Shown: one piece after another, positions 7,748 through 16,726 of the stretch | How positions within the stretch are numbered: position 1 is the stretch's first letter | Layout: each line of letters begins with the position of its first letter | Assembly: GCA_025354385.1 (NCBI GenBank) | Contig: JANXMZ010000006.1 | Span: forward strand, 1 to 37,457 | Length of the DNA stretch: 37,457 nt | Direction: 5' to 3' | Source: Bacteroidota bacterium | GTDB lineage: Bacteria; Bacteroidota; Bacteroidia; NS11-12g; UBA955 | Notes under the pieces: generated by a model | What the model saw: only the letters and a program-made list of their open reading frames with translations | Databases searched by the model: none | What the model was told of the DNA's origin: nothing | Made by a program: the position numbers and the translations under genes

Positions 7748-10700
7748 TTAACGCAATACGGTTACAATGTTTTTATATCGGAATACTTTGCCTTTATAAT
7801 CATATACTTTGTAAACCACTGCATAGTTGCCAACAGGTACAAATTCACCTTGGTATTTGCCATCCCATGGCTCGCTATTCCTAGAGTTATAAATGAGCTC
7901 GCCCCAGCGGTTGTATACCTCCATTTCGAATTTGGCAATACCAATGCCATCAGGTTTTAAAGTTTCGTTTATGGCGTCATCATTAGGAGTAAAGGCCGTT
8001 GGTAAATAAAAAGTAAGTGTAAAATGTACCACTATGTCTTTGCTGCTGGAATCAACACAACCATAATTGGTGTAGGCCCAATGTTTCACTTTAAATACAC
8101 CACTATCTGGATAGGCGTATTTAAATATTGGTCCTGATTTATATTTACCATCTCCCATGTAATAATTTGTAGAGTCGGCTCCTGTGCTTGAGTCTCTGAA
8201 TTCTATTACAGGATTAGTAACCAATACCTCATTCGGATTGGTAGAGAAATGTGAAACTGGAACAGGATATATTCTGGTAGATCCAGTGGTATCATAAATA
8301 CAATCATAAGAGGTAGTAATTTCTAATTTTACTTTGTAATAGCCAAAAGGATGATAAGTATGGGCCGGGCTGGCAACATTGTCTGTTTGTCCATCTCCAA
8401 AGTCCCAATTGTATTTTTTGATAGTGGCGTTTGGCACACTACTCATATCCGTAAATTGGGTTGGAATGCCTTCGCATAAACTATCGCTTTTAAAATTAAC
8501 CACCACTGGTGGATAGCTATTGATGTTTTGAGAAATTGAATCGCTGCAACCAAAATTACTAATGGCAACTAGTTTAACATTATAACTACCTGCTTTAGGG
8601 AACACATGCTTTACAATGGCCTTATTGGCATAGCTACCATCATCAAAATTCCAAAGCAGTGAATCGATGGTGCCTGTAAGTATGGTATTTGTTGCTGCAA
8701 AATCAAATTGATTATCGCGGCATTGATTGGTGTTGCCAAAATTAAGCACTGGTAATGGATAAATCGTTTGACTGGAAAAAGTATCATAACTGCACCCCTC
8801 TGTGCTAGTTACTTTTAATTTTATGGCGTAAGTACCCGGAGCTGTATAAATTAAAGCAGGATTTTGAATTGCAGCAGAATCGATAGGACTCAATGTCCAT
8901 TTCCAAGATTTTACTTTGGTATTTATGCCCGAGGATAAGTCGGTAAAATTAGTAGTGAGACCAAGGCAATTATTTTGCAGTTTTATAAGTGGTGTTATTC
9001 TTGGATGCACCATGGCATAACCATCTGTGGAATCTATGCATCCTTTGTCGGATATGGCGGTGTATTGAACATAAAAAGTATCTCCAGTACTAAATAAATG
9101 GGTGAAATTATTATTGGTGCTGGAATAGCCATCGCTCATCCGCCATTTTCTATTTGCGATGGTGCCAAGCGGAATGGTTGTTTTTTCTGTAAATGTATTG
9201 GCAAGTCCTTGACAAACGGTGTCGGTTATAATCCTTGGTTTAGGTAAAGGATTAACGGTACTCGTTTTGGTAATACTATCACGACAGCCGAAAGCAGTTT
9301 TAACTCGTAATAGAATGCTATAGGTACCTGCATTCTTGTATTTAATGATTGGTTGAATTGCAGAAGTACCAGTGCTATTGCCCATGGTCCAATCATAAGT
9401 AACGATAGAATCTTTTGCAACGGAAGAGGTGTTTATGAAATAACTGCTGTCGCCATAACAAATATCTTTAACAGTAAAGCCTGCTTTGGGAACATTGTAA
9501 ACAATGATGTTTTTGGAGGTAGAGTCTATGCAATTGAAACTCGATTTAATTTCTAATTTTACTCGGAAGGTATCTGCCAATAAATAATGGTGTTTAGCAT
9601 TTCTACTTGTATCTGTGGCCATGTCGCCAAAATACCAGTTTTGTGATTTGATAAATCCTGAGGTTAGAGAAGATGTATTAGTGAATTTGGCAGTATCGTA
9701 AGCACAGATATTTTTTAAACCGAAAGCGGCCTTTGGAATCGGCTTGGCGCTTACTGTTTTTATAATAGTGTCTTTACACTTAAAAGGACTTTCAGAAATT
9801 AATCTGACAGTGGTAGATAAGGAAGCAGGCACCATTACAAACCATTCTTTGGAGTTGAGTGTGTCAACAATACCATTGTTCCATCGGTTGAATTTAATAA
9901 CATCTTCCGAAATGTAACTAGAGTCTTTTAATTTTACGGTATCTCCATAACAAGCGGTCGTAAATGTGAAGTTTGATTTGGGATATGGTTTGGCGGTTAT
10001 TAATAAAGAATCGCTCGCTTTACAATTAAACGAATCGGATATGGTAATAACGTAGCGGGTTGTTTTCAAGGTAGTACTTATGGTACTGGCTTTCGAACTA
10101 TCCAATACTTGTTTTGCTGGGGTCCATAAATTGGTAATAATGCCTGTGCCATTGCTAGCAGTGGCCTTAATGCTTACTTTTTGACCTTTGCAAACGGTGG
10201 TGTCTTTTTGAATTAATTTAACTTTAGGTAGCTGGTAAATGGTAGCAAATACAGTATCTCTGCTTGAACAGGTCAATCGTTTTGTTGTTAAAATATAACG
10301 TCTGGTTTCTTTTTTATTGCCTGTGTTTTCATAAATAATACTCGGTTGCGCCAGGGTATCACTGTTCAAATCTATAGAAGGTTGCCATGTATAAGTGAAA
10401 CCTTTTACTTTGGTAATGCCTAAGCTGTTTTTATTTTTACTACAGAAAGCAATATCATTGCCGGCATTTATAAGTCGAGGAATTGGTAAACGGTATTGAC
10501 CAAAACTGCAGGAACATGATGCACTGTCTATTGCCATAAATAAAGCGCATGAATAACCTGCTTTGATAGTAATATTGGTATTGATGTTGGCAGATGAGCC
10601 ACTGTTCAATTTACTGCTTAAGCTATAGGTTTTAACCAATAAATCACTAGGATCTACTGTGCCAGAATTGTTTTTATCGTAATAAAAAGCCAATGTAGTT

Positions 10701-13700
10701 GTTTTGGATGCGATGATATTTTGACCAATGTTTTTAAGATTAAAATTGATATTCAAGGTTTCAGAATCGGCACTCATGCTTTGAATGGTATTCGTAATAT
10801 TAGAAACTGATAAGTCGCCTTTCAAAACAGGAATTCTTAACAATAAATTTCCTGTAACAACATTGATTTTACATTTCGAGTTGTCTGCCACACAAGTTAC
10901 CTGCTGTTTCACCGCTGCTTGGCTGTATAAATCTGCAGTGCCACAACTTAATAATTTATTATCTGCAGAATATCCTGTTTCAAATTCAATACTATCGCCC
11001 GCAGCAATATTACTTGGCAAACTGAATTCAACCTCAGTTGCACCATTGATATTTCTTGTTTTAGTAAGTGTATTATCGGGGGCATTGCGCACTGATTTAA
11101 ATAGTGTAGAATCGTAATTCATACCACTTAATAAAATGGCTTGATACTTATCTTCAATGCCTGTTTTACTTGGGCCAAGATTAATGATTTTTACTTTTAA
11201 ACGACTTGGTTTTTCGCATGGAAAGATGGTGTCTGCAATTACTTTTAGAAGTGAATAATAGGGTTTAGTAACGCCTGTTATGTTTAATGGATTGCTAATG
11301 GCAGGGAATACCAAAACTTTATCGCCACATTTGATATTGGCAGCAGCACCTGCACGGATATAATTGCCCGAGGAGTAATTACAATCCGTTTTAACGTAAA
11401 ACTTAATTTGGATTTTGTTTTTTGTGGTATCCGTAATGCCTTTGAAACCTTGAGATAGTGAGCTTAGTAGCGATGATAAATCCCACTCATAAGTGGTGCC
11501 ACTTACCAATTTGGGCGAAGGCAATGCACTCCAAGAAGATTTAATAGGATATTTTACATAACTCTTGCCACTAACAACCTGCATGCCTACAGGTAAAGTT
11601 AATTGGGCTTTTGTATTGTAAGCATTGGTTGCACCAATATTCTCGAGCAAATAGTAGTAAGGCGATTGGGCACATAAATCTGCTGTTGTGATAGAATCTG
11701 AGATGCTTACTTGGAATTGCGTGTTTTGCGGTTCTAAATACAAAACAGTTTTTTCTGCTGAACAAGTATAGGATGGAAAATCTTTTGGATAATCAATACA
11801 ATTCCACCCAGAATATAAAATCACGCTGTCTTTTTTGCAAGAATTATAAATGGCTTTTACCTTAAATTTTCGGCTGGTATTATAGGCAACAACCCCAGCC
11901 TTATAAATATCATTTACTTTTTTTAATGAAGTGTCTGGCCCCACATCGCGTATGTCTATTATTTTAATTGAACCTGAATTATCTGGAGAAAACCAACAAT
12001 TGTAAGATGAGAAACCCGCAGATGAATTGGTATAGTTAATTTCCCATTCAGCTGTATCCTTTGATGCATAATTAACCGGTATCGATGGTTTTACTGAATA
12101 AACGGGTTTGTTGTAAATAATTTGATCGTTCCCGTAAAAATTCGGGGAATTGGCCGAATTAATGGTGTCGTAGCCTGTTCCCAAGGTGCCCTTTCGTTCA
12201 AAAATAAAATCGTATTTTATAGGAAGACTAACACCAGGCGGCAACTCACAACTTGGAATAATACTGGCATAAAAATAGCCCTGAAAGGCATCGTCACTTA
12301 AATTGAATTTGCCTTTCGCAGAGTCGTTGTAATATTTAGATGTTTCAAAAGTATACTTGCCATTTTTATAAACCGTTTGAATGGTATCTTTGGTTTCGAG
12401 TACCAAATTATTTGAACCGGCCGTTCTGTATTGGCCTAACAAGGTTTTTACTAATTTAAATCCAGCTGGTAAGTCGATGATGATTTCTTTCAGACGCGAA
12501 AAATTGCGGTATTCAAAAGGAAAATAATTATTGCCAGCATAGGCTGAGTTGGCTCCAATGCCCATGTAAAAACTTTGGGATATATCCATTCGGTTACAAC
12601 TATTTACAGAATAATTATCTGGACAACAATTTAGGAATTGGTAGCCAGTCAAAACAATTTGACCAGAGAAGGTATCGCACTGAAACTTGTTGTTAGAGCT
12701 AGATGGGTTGCTAATATTACTGGTGTAAAATGAATTGGAGAATTGGGTGCTGTAGGATGTTAATCCAATGTTGCGCGTTAATTTATACCGCACAAATAAT
12801 CTCACAGAATCTGTATTTTTATAATCGAAAGCAGAGCTCACGCATGCCAATAGTGAATCGACACTTAAGTCGAATTTGAAATTAGCGTTTACCCCACTCA
12901 CCGTTTTTATGTATTTGATGGTGGTGCATGTAAATAGTTTCTTAGAGGTTCCTCTATAAACGACTAAGTCTGTTCCAGCTACATCCAAGTAACTTCCATA
13001 GACAATATTGCTTTCGACATACAGATAGCGCCAACTTACAGCAATTCCTTTAGGTCTCAAAATTCTTCCAACATACATGGCTGAAATTGTATCACCAACC
13101 ATGGCCCTTTCATCCCTTATTTTTAATAAATCTAATGCGCCAGAACCATCCGCAATACCGTTGTTGTCATTATCAGGTTTACCATAAGAGGTTCGCTTGA
13201 CGGTGAAATTAATGAATCGCAAACCCTGAGCACATGTGTTTATGCAATGAATTTTAATAGACATGTTGTAGCAATATAAATTAATCCATTCCTTTGGATT
13301 ACAGGTTGTGCTGGTAATATATCGAATATTCAGTTGTGCTGTTTGGTTGCCATTGGAGCCTGCAACAGAACAATCGGCTTTTAGGAAATAGATAAGTTCC
13401 GCATTAGTTAAATCGAAAGGGCGTTTGGAAAAATAACCAAATACGGTATCGCCTCTTTGTCGCATAGAATCTGGTTTCCAGGTAGCGGTTAAATTGGCAT
13501 TGTTAAAATAAAAATCATTTTTATTGAGGGTATGTGAGAGTCCTTTAGGCAGCACTATACTAAATTCATAAAAGGCTGATGCATCATAGTTAAGGGTATA
13601 AAAATAAGTAAACAAATGACGGAAAACCGATGTTTGTTTATCAATCATATCTGTTGGAGTAAAGGCGTTGGCAACGGCACCCGTATAATCGTAATACTTG

Positions 13701-15040
13701 GCCCATGCCATTGGAATACTTTGTTTGTTATTGCATTGGTCGTAATATTCCGTCGCAAACATCCAACTGTTCATGTAAAAATAATTATTGCAGGTAGAAG
13801 GCAGACAGGTAAAATTTTTGAAACTGATATAAACGGTATCCTTTGGATTAATAGTTCCCAAACGCAATCGGAAAGCGCCAATAGGATTATTACCCAAACA
13901 AATGTATATGCCTGTGGCTGAATAACACAAACCAAAACTATCAATGATAGGTTTGGTCCAAGTGCCTTTCCAACCTGTTTTTATTTGAAGGCTATTGGTA
14001 TCCAAACTCGACATTTCGTAATAATATCCCTGGTCAATTGTTACTCGGGTATTGAATGCAGGCTTTTGGCCGTTATTTGTTACTTTTAATAATTGAAGAT
14101 TATTTTTGTTGTTATAACAAACAGGGTAGGCAGGCGCAGGAAAAGTGACAATATTAGGGCTTTGAGAACTGATGATGACAATGCCGGAATTTTTCACAAG
14201 CTGACAAATGCTGCCTTGGCATCCCCAATACAATTCGTAGTTAGTCGTTAAATATTTGCAGGCCAATACCTTGCTGGTATCCGTTACAACGATGGTTTCG
14301 TTTTGATCGAGGAAGGTATCTAGGTTGCCCACTTTTTTAAAATCTGCAGGACCAAAAACGGTGGTTATAGAATCCGCTTTATATGTGTTGGAGCCCTTGT
14401 TTACACCATACGTTTTTAAATCTTTGCCATTAATGCGTTTGAGTGTTAATGAGCGAAGTGGTCCTTTGCCATAGTTGCCAATTGTGATGCTTCTCATTAA
14501 AACATCACCAACATTGCCGGTATAAGACTGGTTGGTAATAGATGAAATAAGTATAGAAGGAACTTTGGCAGAAAACGGGAGCGAGGAGCCTACATCAAAA
14601 TTACCAGAATAATCAATGCGTGCACTAATAACTGGGGTATTATTGCCACTGATATAACTGTACAAACCGCAAGCAGCAGTGAGCGAAACCCTGAAACTAA
14701 AATTATTGGCGATGGCCAAATTAGGGGCATTGAAAATGGGTTGATTTAAATTAGAAACATTACTTTCCGTAATGCTGTTTCCTTTTACACTGCCCTTAAT
14801 GTAAAAGGTGCCAGGCGGTAAGTTAAGCGTTACTTTAATACTGTTAATACTGCCTGCAGTAATATTAAAAGCTTGTATAGTAGCAGTATCATTGATGCCA
14901 CAAATACTAAGATTTTTTGGCGGTGTAATCTGAATACTCAATTTGTTGCCCTGCCCCATAAGGTGGGGGCCTATAACCAGCAAAAAGAATAAGAAGCAAC
15001 TGGTAAGGGTTATTTTTCCATATTGAGGTGAAAAAGACAA
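7748..15040 (-). CDS. Giant PKD-repeat surface protein with T9SS type B (CHU_C) sorting domain
   Basis: This 2430-residue exported protein has a signal peptide over residues 1-30 (hydrophobic TSCFLFFLLVIG, then GQGN). The N-terminal 1450 residues are a series of beta-sandwich-like segments with many paired cysteines and no recognised catalytic motif, resembling DUF11-like stalk domains. Ig-like and PKD units follow from about residue 1600 to 2330, with signatures such as NWYFGD, LLWNFDDGS and YNWDFGDGQ, each ending in an ss-Cys-xD motif. The last 87 residues (2344-2430, FYLPTAFTPNDDAINE through NRWGELIYNS to the YKNIVTVLR end) form the gliding-motility-associated type B sorting domain. It is probably a surface adhesin or filament. 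It is transcribed away from gap and is likely cotranscribed with the small T9SS client downstream. Confidence 0.9.
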   Translation of the reverse strand: MSFSPQYGKITLTSCFLFFLLVIGPHLMGQGNKLSIQITPPKNLSICGINDTATIQAFNITAGSINSIKVTLNLPPGTFYIKGSVKGNSITESNVSNLNQPIFNAPNLAIANNFSFRVSLTAACGLYSYISGNNTPVISARIDYSGNFDVGSSLPFSAKVPSILISSITNQSYTGNVGDVLMRSITIGNYGKGPLRSLTLKRINGKDLKTYGVNKGSNTYKADSITTVFGPADFKKVGNLDTFLDQNETIVVTDTSKVLACKYLTTNYELYWGCQGSICQLVKNSGIVIISSQSPNIVTFPAPAYPVCYNNKNNLQLLKVTNNGQKPAFNTRVTIDQGYYYEMSSLDTNSLQIKTGWKGTWTKPIIDSFGLCYSATGIYICLGNNPIGAFRLRLGTINPKDTVYISFKNFTCLPSTCNNYFYMNSWMFATEYYDQCNNKQSIPMAWAKYYDYTGAVANAFTPTDMIDKQTSVFRHLFTYFYTLNYDASAFYEFSIVLPKGLSHTLNKNDFYFNNANLTATWKPDSMRQRGDTVFGYFSKRPFDLTNAELIYFLKADCSVAGSNGNQTAQLNIRYITSTTCNPKEWINLYCYNMSIKIHCINTCAQGLRFINFTVKRTSYGKPDNDNNGIADGSGALDLLKIRDERAMVGDTISAMYVGRILRPKGIAVSWRYLYVESNIVYGSYLDVAGTDLVVYRGTSKKLFTCTTIKYIKTVSGVNANFKFDLSVDSLLACVSSAFDYKNTDSVRLFVRYKLTRNIGLTSYSTQFSNSFYTSNISNPSSSNNKFQCDTFSGQIVLTGYQFLNCCPDNYSVNSCNRMDISQSFYMGIGANSAYAGNNYFPFEYRNFSRLKEIIIDLPAGFKLVKTLLGQYRTAGSNNLVLETKDTIQTVYKNGKYTFETSKYYNDSAKGKFNLSDDAFQGYFYASIIPSCELPPGVSLPIKYDFIFERKGTLGTGYDTINSANSPNFYGNDQIIYNKPVYSVKPSIPVNYASKDTAEWEINYTNSSAGFSSYNCWFSPDNSGSIKIIDIRDVGPDTSLKKVNDIYKAGVVAYNTSRKFKVKAIYNSCKKDSVILYSGWNCIDYPKDFPSYTCSAEKTVLYLEPQNTQFQVSISDSITTADLCAQSPYYYLLENIGATNAYNTKAQLTLPVGMQVVSGKSYVKYPIKSSWSALPSPKLVSGTTYEWDLSSLLSSLSQGFKGITDTTKNKIQIKFYVKTDCNYSSGNYIRAGAAANIKCGDKVLVFPAISNPLNITGVTKPYYSLLKVIADTIFPCEKPSRLKVKIINLGPSKTGIEDKYQAILLSGMNYDSTLFKSVRNAPDNTLTKTRNINGATEVEFSLPSNIAAGDSIEFETGYSADNKLLSCGTADLYSQAAVKQQVTCVADNSKCKINVVTGNLLLRIPVLKGDLSVSNITNTIQSMSADSETLNINFNLKNIGQNIIASKTTTLAFYYDKNNSGTVDPSDLLVKTYSLSSKLNSGSSANINTNITIKAGYSCALFMAIDSASCSCSFGQYRLPIPRLINAGNDIAFCSKNKNSLGITKVKGFTYTWQPSIDLNSDTLAQPSIIYENTGNKKETRRYILTTKRLTCSSRDTVFATIYQLPKVKLIQKDTTVCKGQKVSIKATASNGTGIITNLWTPAKQVLDSSKASTISTTLKTTRYVITISDSFNCKASDSLLITAKPYPKSNFTFTTACYGDTVKLKDSSYISEDVIKFNRWNNGIVDTLNSKEWFVMVPASLSTTVRLISESPFKCKDTIIKTVSAKPIPKAAFGLKNICAYDTAKFTNTSSLTSGFIKSQNWYFGDMATDTSRNAKHHYLLADTFRVKLEIKSSFNCIDSTSKNIIVYNVPKAGFTVKDICYGDSSYFINTSSVAKDSIVTYDWTMGNSTGTSAIQPIIKYKNAGTYSILLRVKTAFGCRDSITKTSTVNPLPKPRIITDTVCQGLANTFTEKTTIPLGTIANRKWRMSDGYSSTNNNFTHLFSTGDTFYVQYTAISDKGCIDSTDGYAMVHPRITPLIKLQNNCLGLTTNFTDLSSGINTKVKSWKWTLSPIDSAAIQNPALIYTAPGTYAIKLKVTSTEGCSYDTFSSQTIYPLPVLNFGNTNQCRDNQFDFAATNTILTGTIDSLLWNFDDGSYANKAIVKHVFPKAGSYNVKLVAISNFGCSDSISQNINSYPPVVVNFKSDSLCEGIPTQFTDMSSVPNATIKKYNWDFGDGQTDNVASPAHTYHPFGYYKVKLEITTSYDCIYDTTGSTRIYPVPVSHFSTNPNEVLVTNPVIEFRDSSTGADSTNYYMGDGKYKSGPIFKYAYPDSGVFKVKHWAYTNYGCVDSSSKDIVVHFTLTFYLPTAFTPNDDAINETLKPDGIGIAKFEMEVYNRWGELIYNSRNSEPWDGKYQGEFVPVGNYAVVYKVYDYKGKVFRYKNIVTVLR

Positions 15041-15070
15041 AAAACAAACATAGGTAATTTTTGGGCAAAA

Positions 15071-15100
15071 TAAAAGCTGAAAGATTCCTTTCAGCTTTTA
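15071..15100 (-). terminator. Rho-independent terminator downstream of gap
   Basis: A perfect 13-bp stem (15071-15083 with 15088-15100) and a 4-nt loop are followed on the minus strand by a U-rich tract. It lies 40 bp past the gap stop codon and before the giant PKD gene, so it separates the two transcription units. Confidence 0.85.
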
Positions 15101-15139
15101 TATATTGTGAATCAGCGCCCAACGGAACGCTTTTTTGTA

Positions 15140-16129
15140 TTATTTTGCTATTTTTGCCATTAAATCAACAATTCTGTTGCTATAACCGGCCTCGTTATCA
15201 TACCAACCAACAACCTTTACGGTGTTACCAATCACCATAGTTAAGTCGCTATCAAAAACACAAGAGTGAGCATTGCCAACGATATCAATGGAAACCAAAG
15301 GGTCTGTTGAGAATTCAAGAATGCCTTTCATGGCGCCATTCGCAGCAACTTTGAACGCAGCATTTATTTCGTCTTTGCTTTTAATATTTCTAACATTACA
15401 AGTAAAGTCGGTTACAGAACCATCTGGAATAGGCACACGCATAGCGTTACCGTTTAATTTGCCATTTAGGTGAGGCATCACCAAACCAACAGCTTTAGCA
15501 GCACCTGTGCTTGTAGGAATAATACTGTAGGCAGCAGCTCTGGCTCTTCTTAAATCTTTATGAGGCGCATCTTGTAAGTTTTGGTCAGATGTATAGGCGT
15601 GAATGGTGGTCATGAAACCATTCTCAATACCGCATAAATCATCTAATATTTTAACCATTGGTGCTAAGCAGTTGGTGGTGCAAGAAGCGTTAGAAACGAT
15701 AGTTTCTGTACCATCCAATGTATGGTCGTTAACACCTAAAACAATGGTTTTCATTTCGCCAGTTGCTGGTGCGCTAATCACTACCTTTTTAGCACCTGCG
15801 GTCATGTGTTGACCAGCAGATTCAACATCGGTAAATCGACCAGTTGATTCGAGCACAACATCAACATTCATAGCAGCCCAAGGCAAAGCAGCGGGGTTTC
15901 TTTCTGCTAAGGCGGCAATAGATTTGCCATTTACGATAAGGGCATCGGCAGTATACTCAACAGTACCGGTAAATTTACCGTGAACAGAGTCAAATTTTAG
16001 CAAATGCGCTAAAGTTTTGTTGTCAGTAAGGTCGTTGATGGCCACTACTTCAATGTCATTTCTTTGGCTCATTACTCTGAAAGCCATGCGGCCGATACGG
16101 CCAAATCCATTAATTGCTACTCTTATCAT
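15140..16129 (-). CDS. gap: Glyceraldehyde-3-phosphate dehydrogenase, type I
   Basis: This glycolytic enzyme oxidises glyceraldehyde-3-phosphate to 1,3-bisphosphoglycerate using NAD. I chose ATG 16129 (329 residues), because the protein then begins [14 protein letters not shown] exactly as in the family. The 37 codons upstream to a GTG at 16240 are low-complexity and unlike GAPDH. The Rossmann motif GFGRIGR is at residues 8-14 and Asp33 (INDL) indicates NAD preference. The catalytic Cys150 sits in [13 protein letters not shown], with the partner histidine in [10 protein letters not shown]. The conserved [11 protein letters not shown] motif is near the C-terminus. A strong terminator follows. 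It is a single-gene unit flanked by the secreted-protein operon on one side and tRNA-Glu on the other. Confidence 0.97.
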   Translation of the reverse strand: MIRVAINGFGRIGRMAFRVMSQRNDIEVVAINDLTDNKTLAHLLKFDSVHGKFTGTVEYTADALIVNGKSIAALAERNPAALPWAAMNVDVVLESTGRFTDVESAGQHMTAGAKKVVISAPATGEMKTIVLGVNDHTLDGTETIVSNASCTTNCLAPMVKILDDLCGIENGFMTTIHAYTSDQNLQDAPHKDLRRARAAAYSIIPTSTGAAKAVGLVMPHLNGKLNGNAMRVPIPDGSVTDFTCNVRNIKSKDEINAAFKVAANGAMKGILEFSTDPLVSIDIVGNAHSCVFDSDLTMVIGNTVKVVGWYDNEAGYSNRIVDLMAKIAK

Positions 16130-16359
16130 TGTTTTTTTATTTAAATTTTGCGAGTGCAAATGTACAATTTTTTTTAAATAATGCCTTGCAACTTTGCTTA
16201 CATTTTGAAAATGGGAGTAAGGTGTTGCGGGGGTAGGCACAGCAAGGAATTGCGATGCTGTGAGGGCGAGTAGTCATTTGAAGGATGACTGGAATTGACA
16301 ATTTAATCGGCTTAATAAATGCAAGAAACACCTATTTTTTATTTTTTTTTACGAGAGGT

Positions 16360-16389
16360 TTTGAAAATTGATTTTTTTTATTATTTTTG
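16360..16389 (+). promoter_or_regulatory. Promoter of tRNA-Glu
   Basis: TTTG (16360-16363) is separated by 18 bp from TATTTTTG (16382-16389), matching the Bacteroidota -33/-7 consensus TTTG / TAnnTTTG. Transcription would start a few bases downstream, just ahead of the tRNA 5' end at 16405. Confidence 0.7.
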
Positions 16390-16404
16390 CAGTCCTAAAA
16401 ATTT

Positions 16405-16476
16405 GGTCCGTTCATCTATCGGTTAGGATACTGGGTTTTCATCTCAGACAGAGGGGTTCGATTCCCCTACGGACTA
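16405..16476 (+). tRNA. tRNA-Glu (anticodon UUC)
   Basis: This is a complete 72-nt cloverleaf. The acceptor stem pairs 16405-16411 with 16469-16475 (one G-U at the end), with discriminator A16476 and no encoded CCA. The anticodon stem CTGGG/CTCAG encloses the loop TTTTCAT, so the anticodon is TTC (glutamate). The T arm AGGGG-TTCGATT-CCCCT is canonical. It has its own promoter upstream and terminator downstream. An integrase gene begins 250 bp downstream in the same direction, which makes this tRNA the probable anchor of the accessory region to its right. Confidence 0.96.
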
Positions 16477-16501
16477 CAAATCAAGCGTTTAGCAAAAACA
16501 A

Positions 16502-16537
16502 ATCCCCGTAAATTTAATGTTTACGGGGATTTTTGTT
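16502..16537 (+). terminator. Rho-independent terminator of tRNA-Glu
   Basis: The stem ATCCCCGTAAA / TTTACGGGGAT with a short AT-rich loop is followed by TTTTTG, starting about 26 bp after the tRNA. It ends the tRNA transcript before the integrase region. Confidence 0.85.
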
Positions 16538-16575
16538 TCTACACACCTACCAAATTTAATTTCTACAACCAATCT

Positions 16576-16680
16576 TTAGGTGAACTATTCGGTGACCTAA
16601 TTTACTTTGTAAATCTGGTTCACCAGAAAATCAGAATATTTAGCATAATTATCTTAAAATCAGTAAAATATATGCTAAAA
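16576..16680. promoter_or_regulatory. Cluster of inverted repeats between tRNA-Glu and the integrase
   Basis: Two sets of inverted repeats are visible. GGTGAAC (16579-16585) is matched by its complement GTTCACC (16618-16624), with a near-palindromic GGTGACC (16591-16597) between them and TTAGGT/ACCTAA flanking. Further on, TTTAGCATA (16639-16647) pairs with TATGCTAAA (16671-16679). Such sites upstream of a tyrosine integrase could be integrase arm-type or recombination-directionality-factor sites, or operators controlling int. The repeats are observed; their role is inferred. Confidence 0.45.
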
Positions 16681-16726
16681 AATTTGGAAATATCAATTCT
16701 TTTTTGTAACTTAGCACCACTAAAAT

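Noticed and set aside
16130..16240. GTG-started N-terminal extension of gap
   Set aside because: GAPDH proteins begin at the [14 protein letters not shown] segment; the added 37 residues are non-homologous in character.
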